From JAAZNF01 sp964561025 (GTDB taxonomy: Bacteria; Myxococcota; B64-G9), in assembly GCA_964561025.1 (NCBI GenBank), contig CAZLNM010000009.1, positions 14,559-78,558 on the forward strand: DNA of 64,000 bases, in the 5' to 3' direction. The position numbers were made by a program, and so were the translations under genes. The stretch's first letter is position 1; each line of letters begins with the position of its first letter. This document shows positions 51,931 to 60,761 of the stretch, piece after piece. A model generated the notes under the pieces. It ran no database searches, was not told the DNA's origin, and saw only the letters and a list, made by a program, of their open reading frames with translations.

Positions 51931-51952
51931 GGGACGAGAGGAGAACAATCGC

Positions 51953-53332
51953 GTGCTCAAAGAGCGATCCCATTCTGGCTGGATGCGCCGGGCCTGGCCG
52001 CGCGCGGGCGCGTGGCTTTTGGCGGCGCTCGCGCTGGCCGCGTGCGCCGCGCCGCCGCGCCTCCCGCCGGTGCCGCCGCCGGCGGCCGGCTACCCCTTCG
52101 ACCTCTTCCGCGCGCGCCGGCTGGCCGAGAAGGAGCCGCAGTTCATCGCCGGCGCCGCCCGGGTGCGGCTCACCCCGCCGGCCGGGGTGCGCATCGCGGG
52201 CCACGGTTTCAACAAACACGCCCGCGCCGTGCTCGACGATATCTGGGCCCGGGTGCTGTACCTCGACAGCGGGCGTGAGGCGGTGGCGCTGGTGTCGCTC
52301 GATCTCATCGGGCTGTCGCTTTCGCGGGTGGAGCGCATTCGCCAGCGCGTGACGCAAGACAAGAGCGCCACCATCCTGATCGGTTGCACCCACAACCACG
52401 CCGGGCCGGACACCCTGGGGTTGTGGGGGCCGGCCCTCCTGTATTTGCTTCCGGTTCGTAGCGGGATCGACCCGGCCTACCTGGAGTGGCTGGAGGAGCG
52501 GGTGGCCCGGGCGGTGGTGCGCGCCGCGCTCGGCGCCCGGCCGGCGCGGCTGTACGCCGGGGAGTTCCTCGTCCCGGAGGGGCTCATCCGCAACCTGCGC
52601 CAGGCCGAGGACGTGCCGCGGCAGGCGCGCTTCTTGTGGGCCGCGGACTGGGACGAGCGCACCATCGGAAGCCTGGTGGTGTTCGGCGCGCACGCCGAGA
52701 GCCTGCAAGACAGGAGCCGCCTGCTCAGCGCGGATTTCCCCGGCGTGCTCTACCGCGAGGCGGACGCGGCGCTGGGGGGGGTGACGCTGTTTCTTTCCGG
52801 GCCGGCCGGCGGGATGATCGAGCCGGCCAACGAGCCGGACGACCCCGAGCCGGCGCGGCTCGCGTTCCGCGAGCGGCTGGGGGGGACGCTGGCGCGCCTT
52901 CTCATCGCGGAGGTCTTCTCGCGGCGGCTGCGCGAGATCCCGGGCGCGGCGCTTCAGGTGAAGACCACCACGCTGGACCTGCCCATCCAGGAGGGCGGGC
53001 TCATCGACCTGGCCCGCAAGCTCTCGCTGCTCGACGAGCGCCCGCTGTACGCCGGGCTGCTGCGGGCCGAGATGGCCCTCTTGCGGCTCGGGCCGCTCTC
53101 GCTGCTCACGCTCCCGGGCGAGGCCACGCCCGAGCTGGGCCGCAAGCTCGCCGAGCGGTTGAACGCGCCCATCCCCGTGGTGCTCACGGTGATGATGGAC
53201 GAGCTGGGGTACTTTCTCTCCGGCCGGCAATGGCAGGACGCGCGCTTCGACTACGAGCGCTCCATGTCGCTCGGCCCGGAGATGGAGGAAGAGCTCCTGG
53301 CCGGCGCGGCCCGGCTGGTCGGTGCCGACTGA
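51953..53332 (+). CDS. Neutral-ceramidase-like lipoprotein
   Basis: A 459-residue lipoprotein (signal ends LALAAC, Cys31). The domain matches the N-terminal part of neutral/alkaline non-lysosomal ceramidase: GAARVRLTPPAGVRIAGHGF, LVSLDLIGLS, and the zinc region GCTHNHAGPDTLG. Ceramidases cleave the amide of ceramide; bacterial proteins of this type may act on sphingolipids or related amide lipids. The immunoglobulin-like C-domain of full enzymes is absent. The GTG is served by GAGGAGAA, and the structured element above lies in its leader. Substrate unknown. Confidence 0.82.
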   Translation: MLKERSHSGWMRRAWPRAGAWLLAALALAACAAPPRLPPVPPPAAGYPFDLFRARRLAEKEPQFIAGAARVRLTPPAGVRIAGHGFNKHARAVLDDIWARVLYLDSGREAVALVSLDLIGLSLSRVERIRQRVTQDKSATILIGCTHNHAGPDTLGLWGPALLYLLPVRSGIDPAYLEWLEERVARAVVRAALGARPARLYAGEFLVPEGLIRNLRQAEDVPRQARFLWAADWDERTIGSLVVFGAHAESLQDRSRLLSADFPGVLYREADAALGGVTLFLSGPAGGMIEPANEPDDPEPARLAFRERLGGTLARLLIAEVFSRRLREIPGAALQVKTTTLDLPIQEGGLIDLARKLSLLDERPLYAGLLRAEMALLRLGPLSLLTLPGEATPELGRKLAERLNAPIPVVLTVMMDELGYFLSGRQWQDARFDYERSMSLGPEMEEELLAGAARLVGAD

Positions 53333-53354
53333 ATGGTGATGGAACGCCCGCCCA

Positions 53355-53376
53355 CAGCGGCACGAAGGTGCCGCTG
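53355..53376 (+). terminator. Hairpin after ceramidase-like gene
   Basis: CAGCGGCAC and GTGCCGCTG, perfect 9-bp stem with GAAG loop, followed by the bidirectional terminator. Confidence 0.6.
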
Positions 53377-53377
53377 C

Positions 53378-53402
53378 AAAAATCAAGCAGCGCTTGATTT
53401 TT
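53378..53402. terminator. Bidirectional intrinsic terminator between convergent genes
   Basis: AAAAATCAAGC and GCTTGATTTTT, perfect 11-bp stem with a 3-nt loop. The A5/T5 ends give a U-tract on both strands, serving the plus ceramidase gene and the minus membrane-protein gene. Confidence 0.85.
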
Positions 53403-53444
53403 GGAGGCCGGCGCCGACGCGAGCCGCGCCGGACGATACAGATA

Positions 53445-53891
53445 TTAGAAGAACATCAAGCGGGGGAAGATGCGGACCAGAAGCAGCCAGGCGCACAGGA
53501 TGAGCGAGGCGTAGCCCAGCATGGTCTGAAAGCCCATGAGCTTCTGGCGCATGGCCTCGCCCTTGGCTTTGGCCTGCTCGTTCAGCAGCGAGGCCACCAG
53601 GGCGTAGCCGAAGATGAACCCCAGCACGATGAACACCGCCTCGATGGCCAGCGCGGTGAGGAGCAAAAGCACGCTCACGCGGGCGATCCACGAGATGTTG
53701 GAGAGCGTCGAGATGAGATCGTAGACGCCCCACAGGGCGGCGATGATGCCGATGACGCCGGAGGCCTTGGAGAGCTTGCCGAGCAGCTCGGCGGCGTTGG
53801 GTTTCTTCTGGACGATCTTGGCGGCCAGCGCCAGCACGCCGAGCGCAAACAGCAGGACCAGGGTCAGCACGAAGGAAAAGTCGCCACGCAT
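53445..53891 (-). CDS. Membrane protein of unknown function
   Basis: A 148-residue protein with about four membrane helices (FSFVLTLVLLFALGVLALAA; GVIGIIAALWGVYDLI; IARVSVLLLLTALAIEAVFI; MLGYASLILCAWLLLVRIF). The loops are basic. I chose the ATG at 53891 because AAGGAGG precedes it. No family name is known to me. It stands alone between the copper ATPase operon and the convergent ceramidase-like gene. Confidence 0.75.
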   Translation of the reverse strand: MRGDFSFVLTLVLLFALGVLALAAKIVQKKPNAAELLGKLSKASGVIGIIAALWGVYDLISTLSNISWIARVSVLLLLTALAIEAVFIVLGFIFGYALVASLLNEQAKAKGEAMRQKLMGFQTMLGYASLILCAWLLLVRIFPRLMFF

Positions 53892-53969
53892 CGAGTCCTC
53901 CTTGTCGGTTCGCAAGACAGGGTGCGCAACCCTTACCAGGATTTTTACCGTCCGGTCAAGACAATCGTG

Positions 53970-56171
53970 TCAGGCGCTCGCCGGCCCAAACCGCCTGAGG
54001 CGCAGCGCGTTGCCCACCACCGTCAGGCTGGACAGGCTCATGGCGAAGGCCGCCAACGCCGGGTGCAGGTGGCGCAGCCCGTCGGGCAGGCCGGAGAGGG
54101 GAGCGAGCACGCCGGCGGCCAGCGGCACCAGGAGCAGGTTGTAGAAGAAGGCCCAGAACAGGTTCTGGCGCACCACCCGCAGGGCGGCGCGCGCAAGCTC
54201 GACCGCCCGCGCCACCGCCGCAAGATCTCGCTCCGCCACCGTCACCTCCGCCGCCTCCTTGGCCAGGTCGGTCCCGGCGCCGAGCGCCACGCCGACGTCG
54301 GCCGCCGCCAGGGCCAGTCCATCGTTGATGCCGTCCCCCAGCATGGCCACCGTCCGGCCCGCCGCCCGTCCGGCGCGCACCCGCTCTTCCTTCTGCAACG
54401 GGAGGAGGTCGGATTCGAAGGGGATGTGCAATTCCTCGGCGACCGCGCGCGCCGCCGGGGCGCGATCGCCGGTGAGGATGCGCGTCTCGATGCCCAGGCG
54501 CGAGAGCCGGCGCAGGGCTTCTTTCGCCGAGGGGTTCAAGGTGTCGCCCAGGCCGAGCAGCGCGCACGGCCGGCCGTCGAGGACGAGCGAGATCGCGGTG
54601 GCGCCGGAGGCGAGCAGGGCCCGCGCGGGTGCGGGGAGCGCCGCATCGTCGCGATCCACGCCGGCGCGCCACAGCTCGACGCGCGCACCGCCCACCCGGC
54701 CCGAGATGCCGCGCCCGGCCTCCTCCCGCACCTCCTCCGCCTCGGGGATGGCCAGATCGCGTTCGCGCGCGGCCGTCACCACGGCCGCGGCCAGCGGGTG
54801 GGTGGAGCGCACTTCCAGCGCCGCGGCCAGCCGGAGCGCCTCCGCTTCCGGGCAGGCCCAGGCCACGATCTCGCGCAGCCGGGGCCGGCCCAGGGTGAGG
54901 GTGCCGGTCTTGTCGGTGTACACGAGATCCACCCGGGCCAACACCTCCAGGGACTCGGCGCGCCTGAACAGGATGCCGAGTTCGGCGCCGCGGCCCATGG
55001 CGGCGGTCATGGCCACCGGCGTGGCCAGGCCGAGGGCGCAGGGGCAGGCCACCACCAGCACCGCCACCGCCCGGACCAGGCCTTCCTGGGCGGCGCCGGC
55101 GGCGGCCCAGGCTCCGAGAGTGATCAGGGCGACGCCGGCGATGATGGGCACGAACCACGCCGCCACCCGGTCGGCGACGCGCTGGATCGGCGCGCGGGAG
55201 CCCTGGGCCTCGGCCAGGCGGCGGGCGATCTGGCCCAGCCGCGCCTGTTCGCCAACCGCTTCGACGCGCACGGTGAGCGAACCCGGCCCGTTGACGCTGC
55301 CGGCGAACACCCGCCCCCCGGCCTGCCGGTCCACCGGGGCGCTCTCGCCGGTGAGCGGGCTCTCGTCGAGCGAGGAGGCCCCCTCCAGGATCTGGCCGTC
55401 CGCCGGCAGCCGCTCGCCGGGGCGGACGAACACCCGGTCGCCGGGCCGAAGGTCAGCGGCGTCCACCTCCCGGGGCTCGCCCGCCTCGTCCAGGCGCAAG
55501 GCCCGGCGCGGCAGCAGCTCCATCATCCGGCGCAGGGCGGCCGAGGCCGCGCCTCGGGCGCGGGCCTCCAGAAATTTTCCGAGGCGGACCAGCACGATGA
55601 TCATGGCCCCGGCCTCGAACATGGGATGCAGGCGCGCCGGCCACAGGAGCGAGAGCAGCGACGACAGGTAGGCTGCCGAGGAGCCGAGCGCCACCAGCAG
55701 ATCCATGCCCGGCGAGCGAAAAAGCAACGAGCGCCAGGCCACCCGGTAGTGATCGGCGCCGACCCAGAACTGCACCGGGGTGGCGAGCGCGGCCATGAGC
55801 CAGACCCAGGCGGGGTGTTCGAACGCGGCCACCAGCGAGAAATCGCGACTCATGGCGATGAGCGAAAGCGGTGCAACGAGCGACGCGCCCACGGCCAGCC
55901 GCAGCGCTTCCCGGCGCACCGCGTTCCGGCGAGCGGCCTCGGCCCCAACGGCGTCCGGCACGAGCAGGCGGTAACCGGCCCGCTCGACCGCGCGGGAAAG
56001 GTCGGAGAATCGCATGCGCTCCGGGTCGTACTCGACGCGCACGATCTCGCGGGTGAGGTCGACCCGGGCCTGGCGCACCCCGGGGATCTGCCGCAGCGCC
56101 CGCTCGACGGCGCGGGCGCAGTTTGCGCAGCTCATCCCCAGGACGGGAAATTCTTGTTCTCTCTTGCCCAT
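53970..56171 (-). CDS. copA: Copper-translocating P-type ATPase (CopA-like)
   Basis: A 733-residue P1B-1 ATPase that exports Cu(I) from the cytoplasm. One HMA domain (MSCANC, Cys15 and Cys18), the membrane metal site Cys376-Pro-Cys378 (VACPCALGLATP), TGES in the actuator, phosphorylated Asp420 (DKTGTLT), the nucleotide-domain HP motif (RSTHPLAAAV) and GDGINDG. The late helices carry FFYNLLLVPLAAG and FAMSLSSLTVVGNALRL, the Tyr-Asn and Met-Ser-Ser set for Cu(I). No ribosome site is seen before the ATG, which is odd. A small HMA chaperone gene lies upstream on the same strand. Confidence 0.95.
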   Translation of the reverse strand: MGKREQEFPVLGMSCANCARAVERALRQIPGVRQARVDLTREIVRVEYDPERMRFSDLSRAVERAGYRLLVPDAVGAEAARRNAVRREALRLAVGASLVAPLSLIAMSRDFSLVAAFEHPAWVWLMAALATPVQFWVGADHYRVAWRSLLFRSPGMDLLVALGSSAAYLSSLLSLLWPARLHPMFEAGAMIIVLVRLGKFLEARARGAASAALRRMMELLPRRALRLDEAGEPREVDAADLRPGDRVFVRPGERLPADGQILEGASSLDESPLTGESAPVDRQAGGRVFAGSVNGPGSLTVRVEAVGEQARLGQIARRLAEAQGSRAPIQRVADRVAAWFVPIIAGVALITLGAWAAAGAAQEGLVRAVAVLVVACPCALGLATPVAMTAAMGRGAELGILFRRAESLEVLARVDLVYTDKTGTLTLGRPRLREIVAWACPEAEALRLAAALEVRSTHPLAAAVVTAARERDLAIPEAEEVREEAGRGISGRVGGARVELWRAGVDRDDAALPAPARALLASGATAISLVLDGRPCALLGLGDTLNPSAKEALRRLSRLGIETRILTGDRAPAARAVAEELHIPFESDLLPLQKEERVRAGRAAGRTVAMLGDGINDGLALAAADVGVALGAGTDLAKEAAEVTVAERDLAAVARAVELARAALRVVRQNLFWAFFYNLLLVPLAAGVLAPLSGLPDGLRHLHPALAAFAMSLSSLTVVGNALRLRRFGPASA

Positions 56172-56242
56172 GTCGCTTGTGCGGATTCGCCGCCTCCTCG
56201 ATCGCGGTCTCGCCCGCGCCGTGGCGCGCCAGGTCGCAGATC

Positions 56243-56284
56243 GCGCCGGACCGCGCTTGCGCTGGCGGCATCGCGGTCAGACGC
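56243..56284 (+). repeat. 42-nt hairpin repeat, copy 3
   Basis: Same 13-16-13 layout as copies 1 and 2. The left arm is identical to that of copy 2 (read on its minus strand). The right arm has two mismatches, so only 7 bp pair next to the loop. The loop CTTGCGCTGGCGGCAT matches copy 2 at 12 of 16 positions. It lies in the 201-nt gap between copA and the HMA chaperone gene. Confidence 0.7.
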
Positions 56285-56372
56285 ACCAATGTCCCAGGGG
56301 CGCATGTCCGCCCTCACTGCTCGGGTCCCGCGCTCGGTCGCGCACCGAAGAGGCGCCTGGCCCGCGGCGTAC

Positions 56373-56579
56373 TCAGTCCTGCGCCGGGTACCCCAGCTTG
56401 GCCAGGCGGTCGCGCAGGGTGGCGGCGTCGGCGGGCGGGACGAAGGAGATCGAGACGGTCTTTGGCTCCAGGCGGACCTCGACCCGGGACACGCCGGGCA
56501 CGGCAGAAAGCTCCCGTTCGATGGCCCGGACGCAGTGCATGCAGCTCATCGCCGGGACGTGAAAGAGCACCTCGACCAT
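56373..56579 (-). CDS. copZ: Copper chaperone, HMA domain (CopZ-like)
   Basis: A 68-residue heavy-metal-associated domain with MSCMHC (Cys13, Cys16), the Cu(I)-binding loop. It probably passes copper to the ATPase encoded next to it. Size and fold pattern (beta-alpha-beta-beta-alpha-beta) are normal. AGGAGG precedes the ATG. The 201-nt gap to copA, with the hairpin repeat, means they may be transcribed separately. Confidence 0.9.
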   Translation of the reverse strand: MVEVLFHVPAMSCMHCVRAIERELSAVPGVSRVEVRLEPKTVSISFVPPADAATLRDRLAKLGYPAQD

Positions 56580-56609
56580 GGGGCACCTCCTACACCTCTG
56601 GCCCGGCGC

Positions 56610-57119
56610 TCAGAACGGCGCGAAGCCGCCGGCGCTCCAGTAGTCCTTCTGCAAGGCGTCCTGCTGGGTGAGCAGGGCCCGGTAGTGCCCCGCCTCCCAG
56701 ACGGCCAGGCGTTCGAAGAAGGTCCGCAGCGCCTCGTCGCGGCTGCTCTTCGCCTGCTCGCGGTAGAAACGCTCGGCGTTCTGCTCGAGCTGGATCCCGA
56801 CCGCGAGCGCGGTCATCTCGAAGTGCGCCTGACCGATTCGCTCGTGCAGCGCCGGCGAGAAGATGGGATCCGGGCCCGAGGGCGGGTCCGGCGGCGAGAG
56901 CCGGAGCGATGGATCGGCGCGGCCGGTGGCCTGGAGGGACTGGTGCTGGCGGCGCAGGAAATCCTGGTGCAGCGCCTCCTCGGCCGCCAGCCGCTCGAAC
57001 ACCTCGCGGCCCTTGGGGTCCTCGGTGCTGCGCGCGGCCATGAGGTAGAAGTGCTGCCCCTGGATCTCGGCCTGTACGGCCTGGCGCAGCGCCGCCAGCA
57101 GTTCCGCCGGCGCGCCCAT
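56610..57119 (-). CDS. Rubrerythrin/ferritin-like diiron protein
   Basis: A 169-residue four-helix ferritin-like protein. Metal-ligand patterns are EIQGQHFY, the AAEEALHQDF pair, EQNAERFY, and WEAGHYRALL, which match rubrerythrin-type ExxH sites. There is no rubredoxin domain. Role likely peroxide or iron handling. The ATG at 57119 lies 1 nt after the ferritin stop. It is the last gene of the nifU-like operon. Confidence 0.8.
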   Translation of the reverse strand: MGAPAELLAALRQAVQAEIQGQHFYLMAARSTEDPKGREVFERLAAEEALHQDFLRRQHQSLQATGRADPSLRLSPPDPPSGPDPIFSPALHERIGQAHFEMTALAVGIQLEQNAERFYREQAKSSRDEALRTFFERLAVWEAGHYRALLTQQDALQKDYWSAGGFAPF

Positions 57120-57120
57120 G

Positions 57121-57663
57121 TCAGGCCCCCGCCCCACCGGCGCCGGCCACGATGGTCACCTCGGGCGGGATGGTGAAGGAGCGCGTGCCGAGCTCGCGAT
57201 CGATCATGAACAGCGCCCCGCCCGCCTTCTCGGCCTGCCGAAGCTGCTGGGCGATCTTGGAGGTGTTGGCCTCCTCCTCGATCTGCTCGTCGAGGAACCA
57301 GTGCAGCATGGGCATGGCGGCGTGGTCCTTCTCGGCCGAGGCCACGTCCACCAGCAGGTGGATGCGGCCGGTGATGAACTGCTCGTGGGCGTAGGCCGCC
57401 TCGAAGGCCTCGCGCGGCGACTTCCAGGCGGTGGCCTTGATGGCGAGCGGTTGCAGGGTGACCGGCTGCCCGCGGTCCACCAGGTGGTCGAAGAACTTCA
57501 TGGCGTGGTGCTGCTCCTCGAGCGCCTGCACTCGCATCCAGCGGGCCATGCCGTCGAGCCCCTGCTCGTGGAAGTAGGCCGCCATCTGCAGGTACAGGTA
57601 GGCCGACTCGAGCTCGTACTTCACCTGGTCGTTCATCTCCTTGAAAATCTTCTTCGCTTTCAT
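57121..57663 (-). CDS. ftnA: Ferritin (FtnA-like)
   Basis: A 180-residue non-heme ferritin for iron storage. All ferroxidase residues of FtnA are in place: Glu17, Glu50, His53, Glu94, Gln127 and Glu130. The C-terminal 20 residues are Gly/Ala-rich. AAAGGAG precedes the ATG. It sits between the rubrerythrin and the ferritin-like gene, giving an iron-store plus peroxide-defence set beside Fe-S assembly genes. Confidence 0.93.
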   Translation of the reverse strand: MKAKKIFKEMNDQVKYELESAYLYLQMAAYFHEQGLDGMARWMRVQALEEQHHAMKFFDHLVDRGQPVTLQPLAIKATAWKSPREAFEAAYAHEQFITGRIHLLVDVASAEKDHAAMPMLHWFLDEQIEEEANTSKIAQQLRQAEKAGGALFMIDRELGTRSFTIPPEVTIVAGAGGAGA

Positions 57664-57717
57664 GGCTCGGCTCCTTTCTCGCCGCTCGGACCGCGGTCCG
57701 GGCTGCGGCGCGATCGG

Positions 57718-58296
57718 TCAGTAGTTCTCGCCCAGGAGCTCGAAGTGCGCCTGGGGATGGGCGCAGGCCGGGCAGGAGGCCGGGGCCTCGGTGCCCTCGT
57801 GCAGGTAGCCGCAGTTGCGGCAGCGCCACACGGTCTTCTGCGCGCGCTGGAAGACCTGGTTCTTCTGGATGTTCTCCATGAGCTTGAGGTAGCGCTTCTC
57901 GTGCTGTTTCTCGGCCACCGAGACGAACTCGAACACCTTGGCGATGGCCTCGAAGCCCTCCTCGCGGGCGATCTTGGCGAAGCCCGGGTACATCTCGCTC
58001 CACTCGTGGTGCTCGCCGGCGGCGGCCGCCTTGAGGTTGTCCACCGTGGCGCCGATCACCCCGGCCGGGAAGGCCCCGTTGATCTCGACCTCGCCGCCCT
58101 CCAGGAACTTGAAGAAGCGCTTGGCGTGCTCCTTCTCCTGGTTGGCGGTCTCCTCGAAGATGTCGGCGATCTGCACGAAGCCGTCCTTCTTGGCCTGGGA
58201 GGCGAAGAAGGTGTAGCGGTTGCGCGCCTGGGACTCGCCGGCGAAGGAGAGCAGCAGGTTCTTCTCGGTTCGGGTTCCACGGATCGACTTGGACAT
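57718..58296 (-). CDS. rbr: Rubrerythrin
   Basis: A 192-residue peroxide reductase with a diiron four-helix domain (GESQARNRYTFFASQAKKDG, ETANQEKEHAKRFF, VAEKQHEKRYLKL) and a C-terminal rubredoxin-like Fe(SCys)4 domain (CRNCGYLHEG and CPACAHPQAHF). It reduces hydrogen peroxide in the cytoplasm, a role important in microaerobes and anaerobes. AAGGAGG precedes the ATG. It lies 22 nt after the nifS-like gene. Confidence 0.95.
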   Translation of the reverse strand: MSKSIRGTRTEKNLLLSFAGESQARNRYTFFASQAKKDGFVQIADIFEETANQEKEHAKRFFKFLEGGEVEINGAFPAGVIGATVDNLKAAAAGEHHEWSEMYPGFAKIAREEGFEAIAKVFEFVSVAEKQHEKRYLKLMENIQKNQVFQRAQKTVWRCRNCGYLHEGTEAPASCPACAHPQAHFELLGENY

Positions 58297-58318
58297 GCCT
58301 TCCTCCTTGGGAAGTGGG

Positions 58319-59563
58319 TTAGTGGTCCGATGAGCAGCGCCCGCAGCCGGGGGCGCAGGCGGGGTTGCCGGCCGAGCCTTGCCACTGGCGGGCGCGGTTG
58401 TTCTCGGGGACGAACGGCGATAGCTCGCGCAGCTTGTCCACGATGCGCGGCATGTGCTCGATCACGAAATCGATCTCCTCGCGCGTGTTGTAGCGGCTCA
58501 GGCTGAAGCGGATCGAGCCGTGGGCGGCGGTGAAGGGCACGCCCATGGCGCGCAGCACGTGCGAGGGCTCGAGCGAGCCCGAGGTGCAGGCCGAGCCCGA
58601 CGAGGCGGCCACGCCGATCTCGTCGAGGTGCAGCAGGATGGACTCGCCCTCGATGTACTCGAAGCTGATGTTCAGCGTGTTCGGCAGGCGGTTCTTGCCG
58701 TTCACCCGCGCGCCGCGGCAGCCGCGCAGCAGCCCCTGCTCCAGCCGGTCGCGCAGGGCCGCAAGCTCGCGCACCTCGCGCGCCAGGTTCTCCCGCGCCA
58801 GCCGGGCGGCCATGCCCAGGCCCACGATGCCGGGGACGTTCTCGGTGCCCGCCCGCCGGCCCCGCTCCTGGTGGCCGCCGATGATGAGCGGCGACACGGG
58901 CGTGCCGCGGCGGATGAACAGCGCCCCGATGCCCTTGGGGGCGTGCAGCTTGTGGCCGGAGAGGCTGAGCAGGTCCACCGGCAGGCGCGTAAGATCGATG
59001 GGCACCTTGCCCACGGCCTGCACCGCGTCGGTGTGGAACAGCACGCCGCGCCGGCGGCACAGGGCGCCGATCTCCTCCACCGGGAACAGCACGCCGGTCT
59101 CGTTGTTGGCCCACATGATGGACACCAGCGCGGTGTCGTCGCCGATGGCGGCCGCCAGCTCCTCCATGTCGAGCGCGCCGTCGTGATCCACTCCGATCTC
59201 GGTGACGCGGTAGCCGACCTTGCTCAGGTGCTGGCCCAGCGAGCGCACCGCGGGGTGCTCGACGCGGCTGGTGACGAGGTGGCGCTTCTTGCCGCCCAGG
59301 GCCTCCAGCACGCCGCGGATGGCCTGGTTGTCCGACTCGGAGCCGCCGGCGGTGAAGACCACCTCGTCGGGCTGGGCCCCCAGCAGCGCCGCCAGCTCCT
59401 GCCGGGCCTGGTCCACGTGGCGCTTCACCTGCCCGCCGAAGGAGTGGATGCTGCTCGGGTTGCCGTACAGCTCGCTGAAGAAGGGCAGCACGGCGTCGCG
59501 CACCTCTGGCGCGACGCGGGTGGTGGCGTTGTTGTCCAGGTAGATGACGGGCTTTTCGTTCAT
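58319..59563 (-). CDS. nifS: NifS-type cysteine desulfurase with Cys tail
   Basis: PLP enzyme that removes sulfur from cysteine for Fe-S cluster assembly. Of 414 residues, His103 (VEHPAV), Lys205 (SGHKLHAPKG) and the active Cys326 (SGSACTSGS) are in place. The last 15 residues carry Cys403-x3-Cys407-x2-Cys410, a spacing unusual for this family; the tail may bind a metal or pass on sulfur. The ATG overlaps the nifU stop (ATGA) with GGAGG inside nifU. Confidence 0.93.
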   Translation of the reverse strand: MNEKPVIYLDNNATTRVAPEVRDAVLPFFSELYGNPSSIHSFGGQVKRHVDQARQELAALLGAQPDEVVFTAGGSESDNQAIRGVLEALGGKKRHLVTSRVEHPAVRSLGQHLSKVGYRVTEIGVDHDGALDMEELAAAIGDDTALVSIMWANNETGVLFPVEEIGALCRRRGVLFHTDAVQAVGKVPIDLTRLPVDLLSLSGHKLHAPKGIGALFIRRGTPVSPLIIGGHQERGRRAGTENVPGIVGLGMAARLARENLAREVRELAALRDRLEQGLLRGCRGARVNGKNRLPNTLNISFEYIEGESILLHLDEIGVAASSGSACTSGSLEPSHVLRAMGVPFTAAHGSIRFSLSRYNTREEIDFVIEHMPRIVDKLRELSPFVPENNRARQWQGSAGNPACAPGCGRCSSDH

Positions 59564-60417
59564 GCTTCCTCCACGGGGCGGTTGCCGTCCTCGATGACGG
59601 AGAGCGTCGGAGAGACGAACTCGCGCAGTTTCGCCTGCACCACGTCCTTGAGGGTCACGGTGGACAGGCGGCACTGGGAGCAGGTGCCGCGCAGCGACAC
59701 GATCACCCGGTCGCCGTCGATGTCCAGAAGCTCGATGTCGCCGCCGTCCTGCCGCAGGGCGGGGCGGATCTCGCGGTCCAGGGTCTCCTGGATCTTCTGG
59801 ATCTTCTCGAAGACGGTGAGCTTCTTGGGGGTCGCGGCGCCGGCGCGCTCCATCTCGGCGGTCACGCGCTTGAGGATGGCCTCGATGTCGGGGACGCAGC
59901 CGCCGCAGCCGCCGCCGGCCTTGGTGTAGTGGGTGACCTCCTCCACCGTCTTGAGCCGGTTCTCGCGGATGGCGCGCTCGATCACCTTCTCGGTGACGCC
60001 CATGCAGGCGCACACCAGCCGGCTGTCCTGGCGCGGGGCCGCGCCGCCGCCCTTCTTGAAGTTCTCGATGGCGGCGAGCAGGGCGTCGCGGCCCATCACC
60101 GAGCAGTGCATCTTCTGCTCCGGCAGGCCCCCCAAAAAATCGGCGATGTCCTGGTTGGTGACCCGGGCCGCCTCCTCCAGGGTCTTTCCCTTGATGAGCT
60201 CGGTGAGCGCGGAGCTGGAGGCGATGGCCGAGGCGCAGCCGAAGGTCTGGAACTTGGCGTCCGCGATGCGGCCGTCCGGTCCCAGCTTGAGCATGAGCCG
60301 GAGCGCGTCGCCGCAGGAGAGCGAGCCCACCTCGCCCACCGCGTCGGCGTCCTCGATCACTCCCACGTTGCGCGGGTTGCGAAAGTGCTCCATCACCTTG
60401 TCGGTGTATTCCCACAT
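59560..60417 (-). CDS. nifU: NifU Fe-S cluster scaffold, three-domain
   Basis: A 285-residue scaffold. IscU-like domain with Cys35, Cys61 and Cys105; central BFD-like [2Fe-2S] domain with Cys136, Cys138, Cys171 and Cys174; C-terminal Nfu domain with Cys246-x2-Cys249 (GTCSQC). All ligands for a full NifU are present. GGAAGGAGG precedes the ATG. No nitrogenase genes are in the window, so it may serve general or oxygen-sensitive Fe-S proteins. It starts 1 nt after a small gene that is itself next to a sigma-54 promoter. Confidence 0.95.
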   Translation of the reverse strand: MWEYTDKVMEHFRNPRNVGVIEDADAVGEVGSLSCGDALRLMLKLGPDGRIADAKFQTFGCASAIASSSALTELIKGKTLEEAARVTNQDIADFLGGLPEQKMHCSVMGRDALLAAIENFKKGGGAAPRQDSRLVCACMGVTEKVIERAIRENRLKTVEEVTHYTKAGGGCGGCVPDIEAILKRVTAEMERAGAATPKKLTVFEKIQKIQETLDREIRPALRQDGGDIELLDIDGDRVIVSLRGTCSQCRLSTVTLKDVVQAKLREFVSPTLSVIEDGNRPVEEA

Positions 60418-60418
60418 G

Positions 60419-60628
60419 TCACGCCTCCTTCCCCGCCGCGGCCGCGCGCCGGCGCGCCATCTCCTCGGACGCCAACCGCTGCAGCCGGTAGCCCATGTCC
60501 CGCACGATGCCATACAGGATCCGGCAGGAATTATCCAGCCAGGCGCGCTCGGCCTCGTCGGCGAGCCGGATGAGCGAGCCGCCCAGCCGCGCCGCTCGAT
60601 TCAGGTGCCGCATGATCTGGTCCGGCAT
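60419..60628 (-). CDS. Small protein at head of the nifU operon
   Basis: A 69-residue protein, helical and basic (RLADEAERAWLDNSCRILYG, RRRAAAAGKEA). It has one Cys. AGGAGGA sits before the ATG at 60628, and the gene lies 12-40 nt after the sigma-54 promoter. One nucleotide separates it from nifU. No named family recognised. Confidence 0.68.
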   Translation of the reverse strand: MPDQIMRHLNRAARLGGSLIRLADEAERAWLDNSCRILYGIVRDMGYRLQRLASEEMARRRAAAAGKEA

Positions 60629-60652
60629 GGTCTCCTCCTGAGCGTGGGTGGG

Positions 60653-60668
60653 AGCAAGGAGCATGCCA
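60653..60668 (-). promoter_or_regulatory. Sigma-54 promoter of the nifU-nifS-rubrerythrin-ferritin operon
   Basis: TGGCATG-CTCC-TTGCT on the minus strand, one base from the consensus TGGCACG-N4-TTGCW. The invariant GG and GC are 10 nt apart. Transcription would start near 60641, leaving room for the AGGAGG of the first gene. Confidence 0.8.
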
Positions 60669-60761
60669 GGTGGCGATACGCGATCCGGGTGGAAAATCCC
60701 CAATCTTTTCATATTGATCCGTCCCCGTCCCTCCGCCGTTCGATCCGCTGCCGTGTCTTGA

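Noticed and set aside
51696..51952. Short open frames in the structured spacer
   Set aside because: The sequence is explained by paired stems; no start with a ribosome site, and the peptides have no recognisable pattern.
56172..56372. A small minus-strand gene between copA and the HMA chaperone
   Set aside because: The frame is Arg/Asp-rich low complexity and covers the hairpin repeat; no family and no ribosome site.
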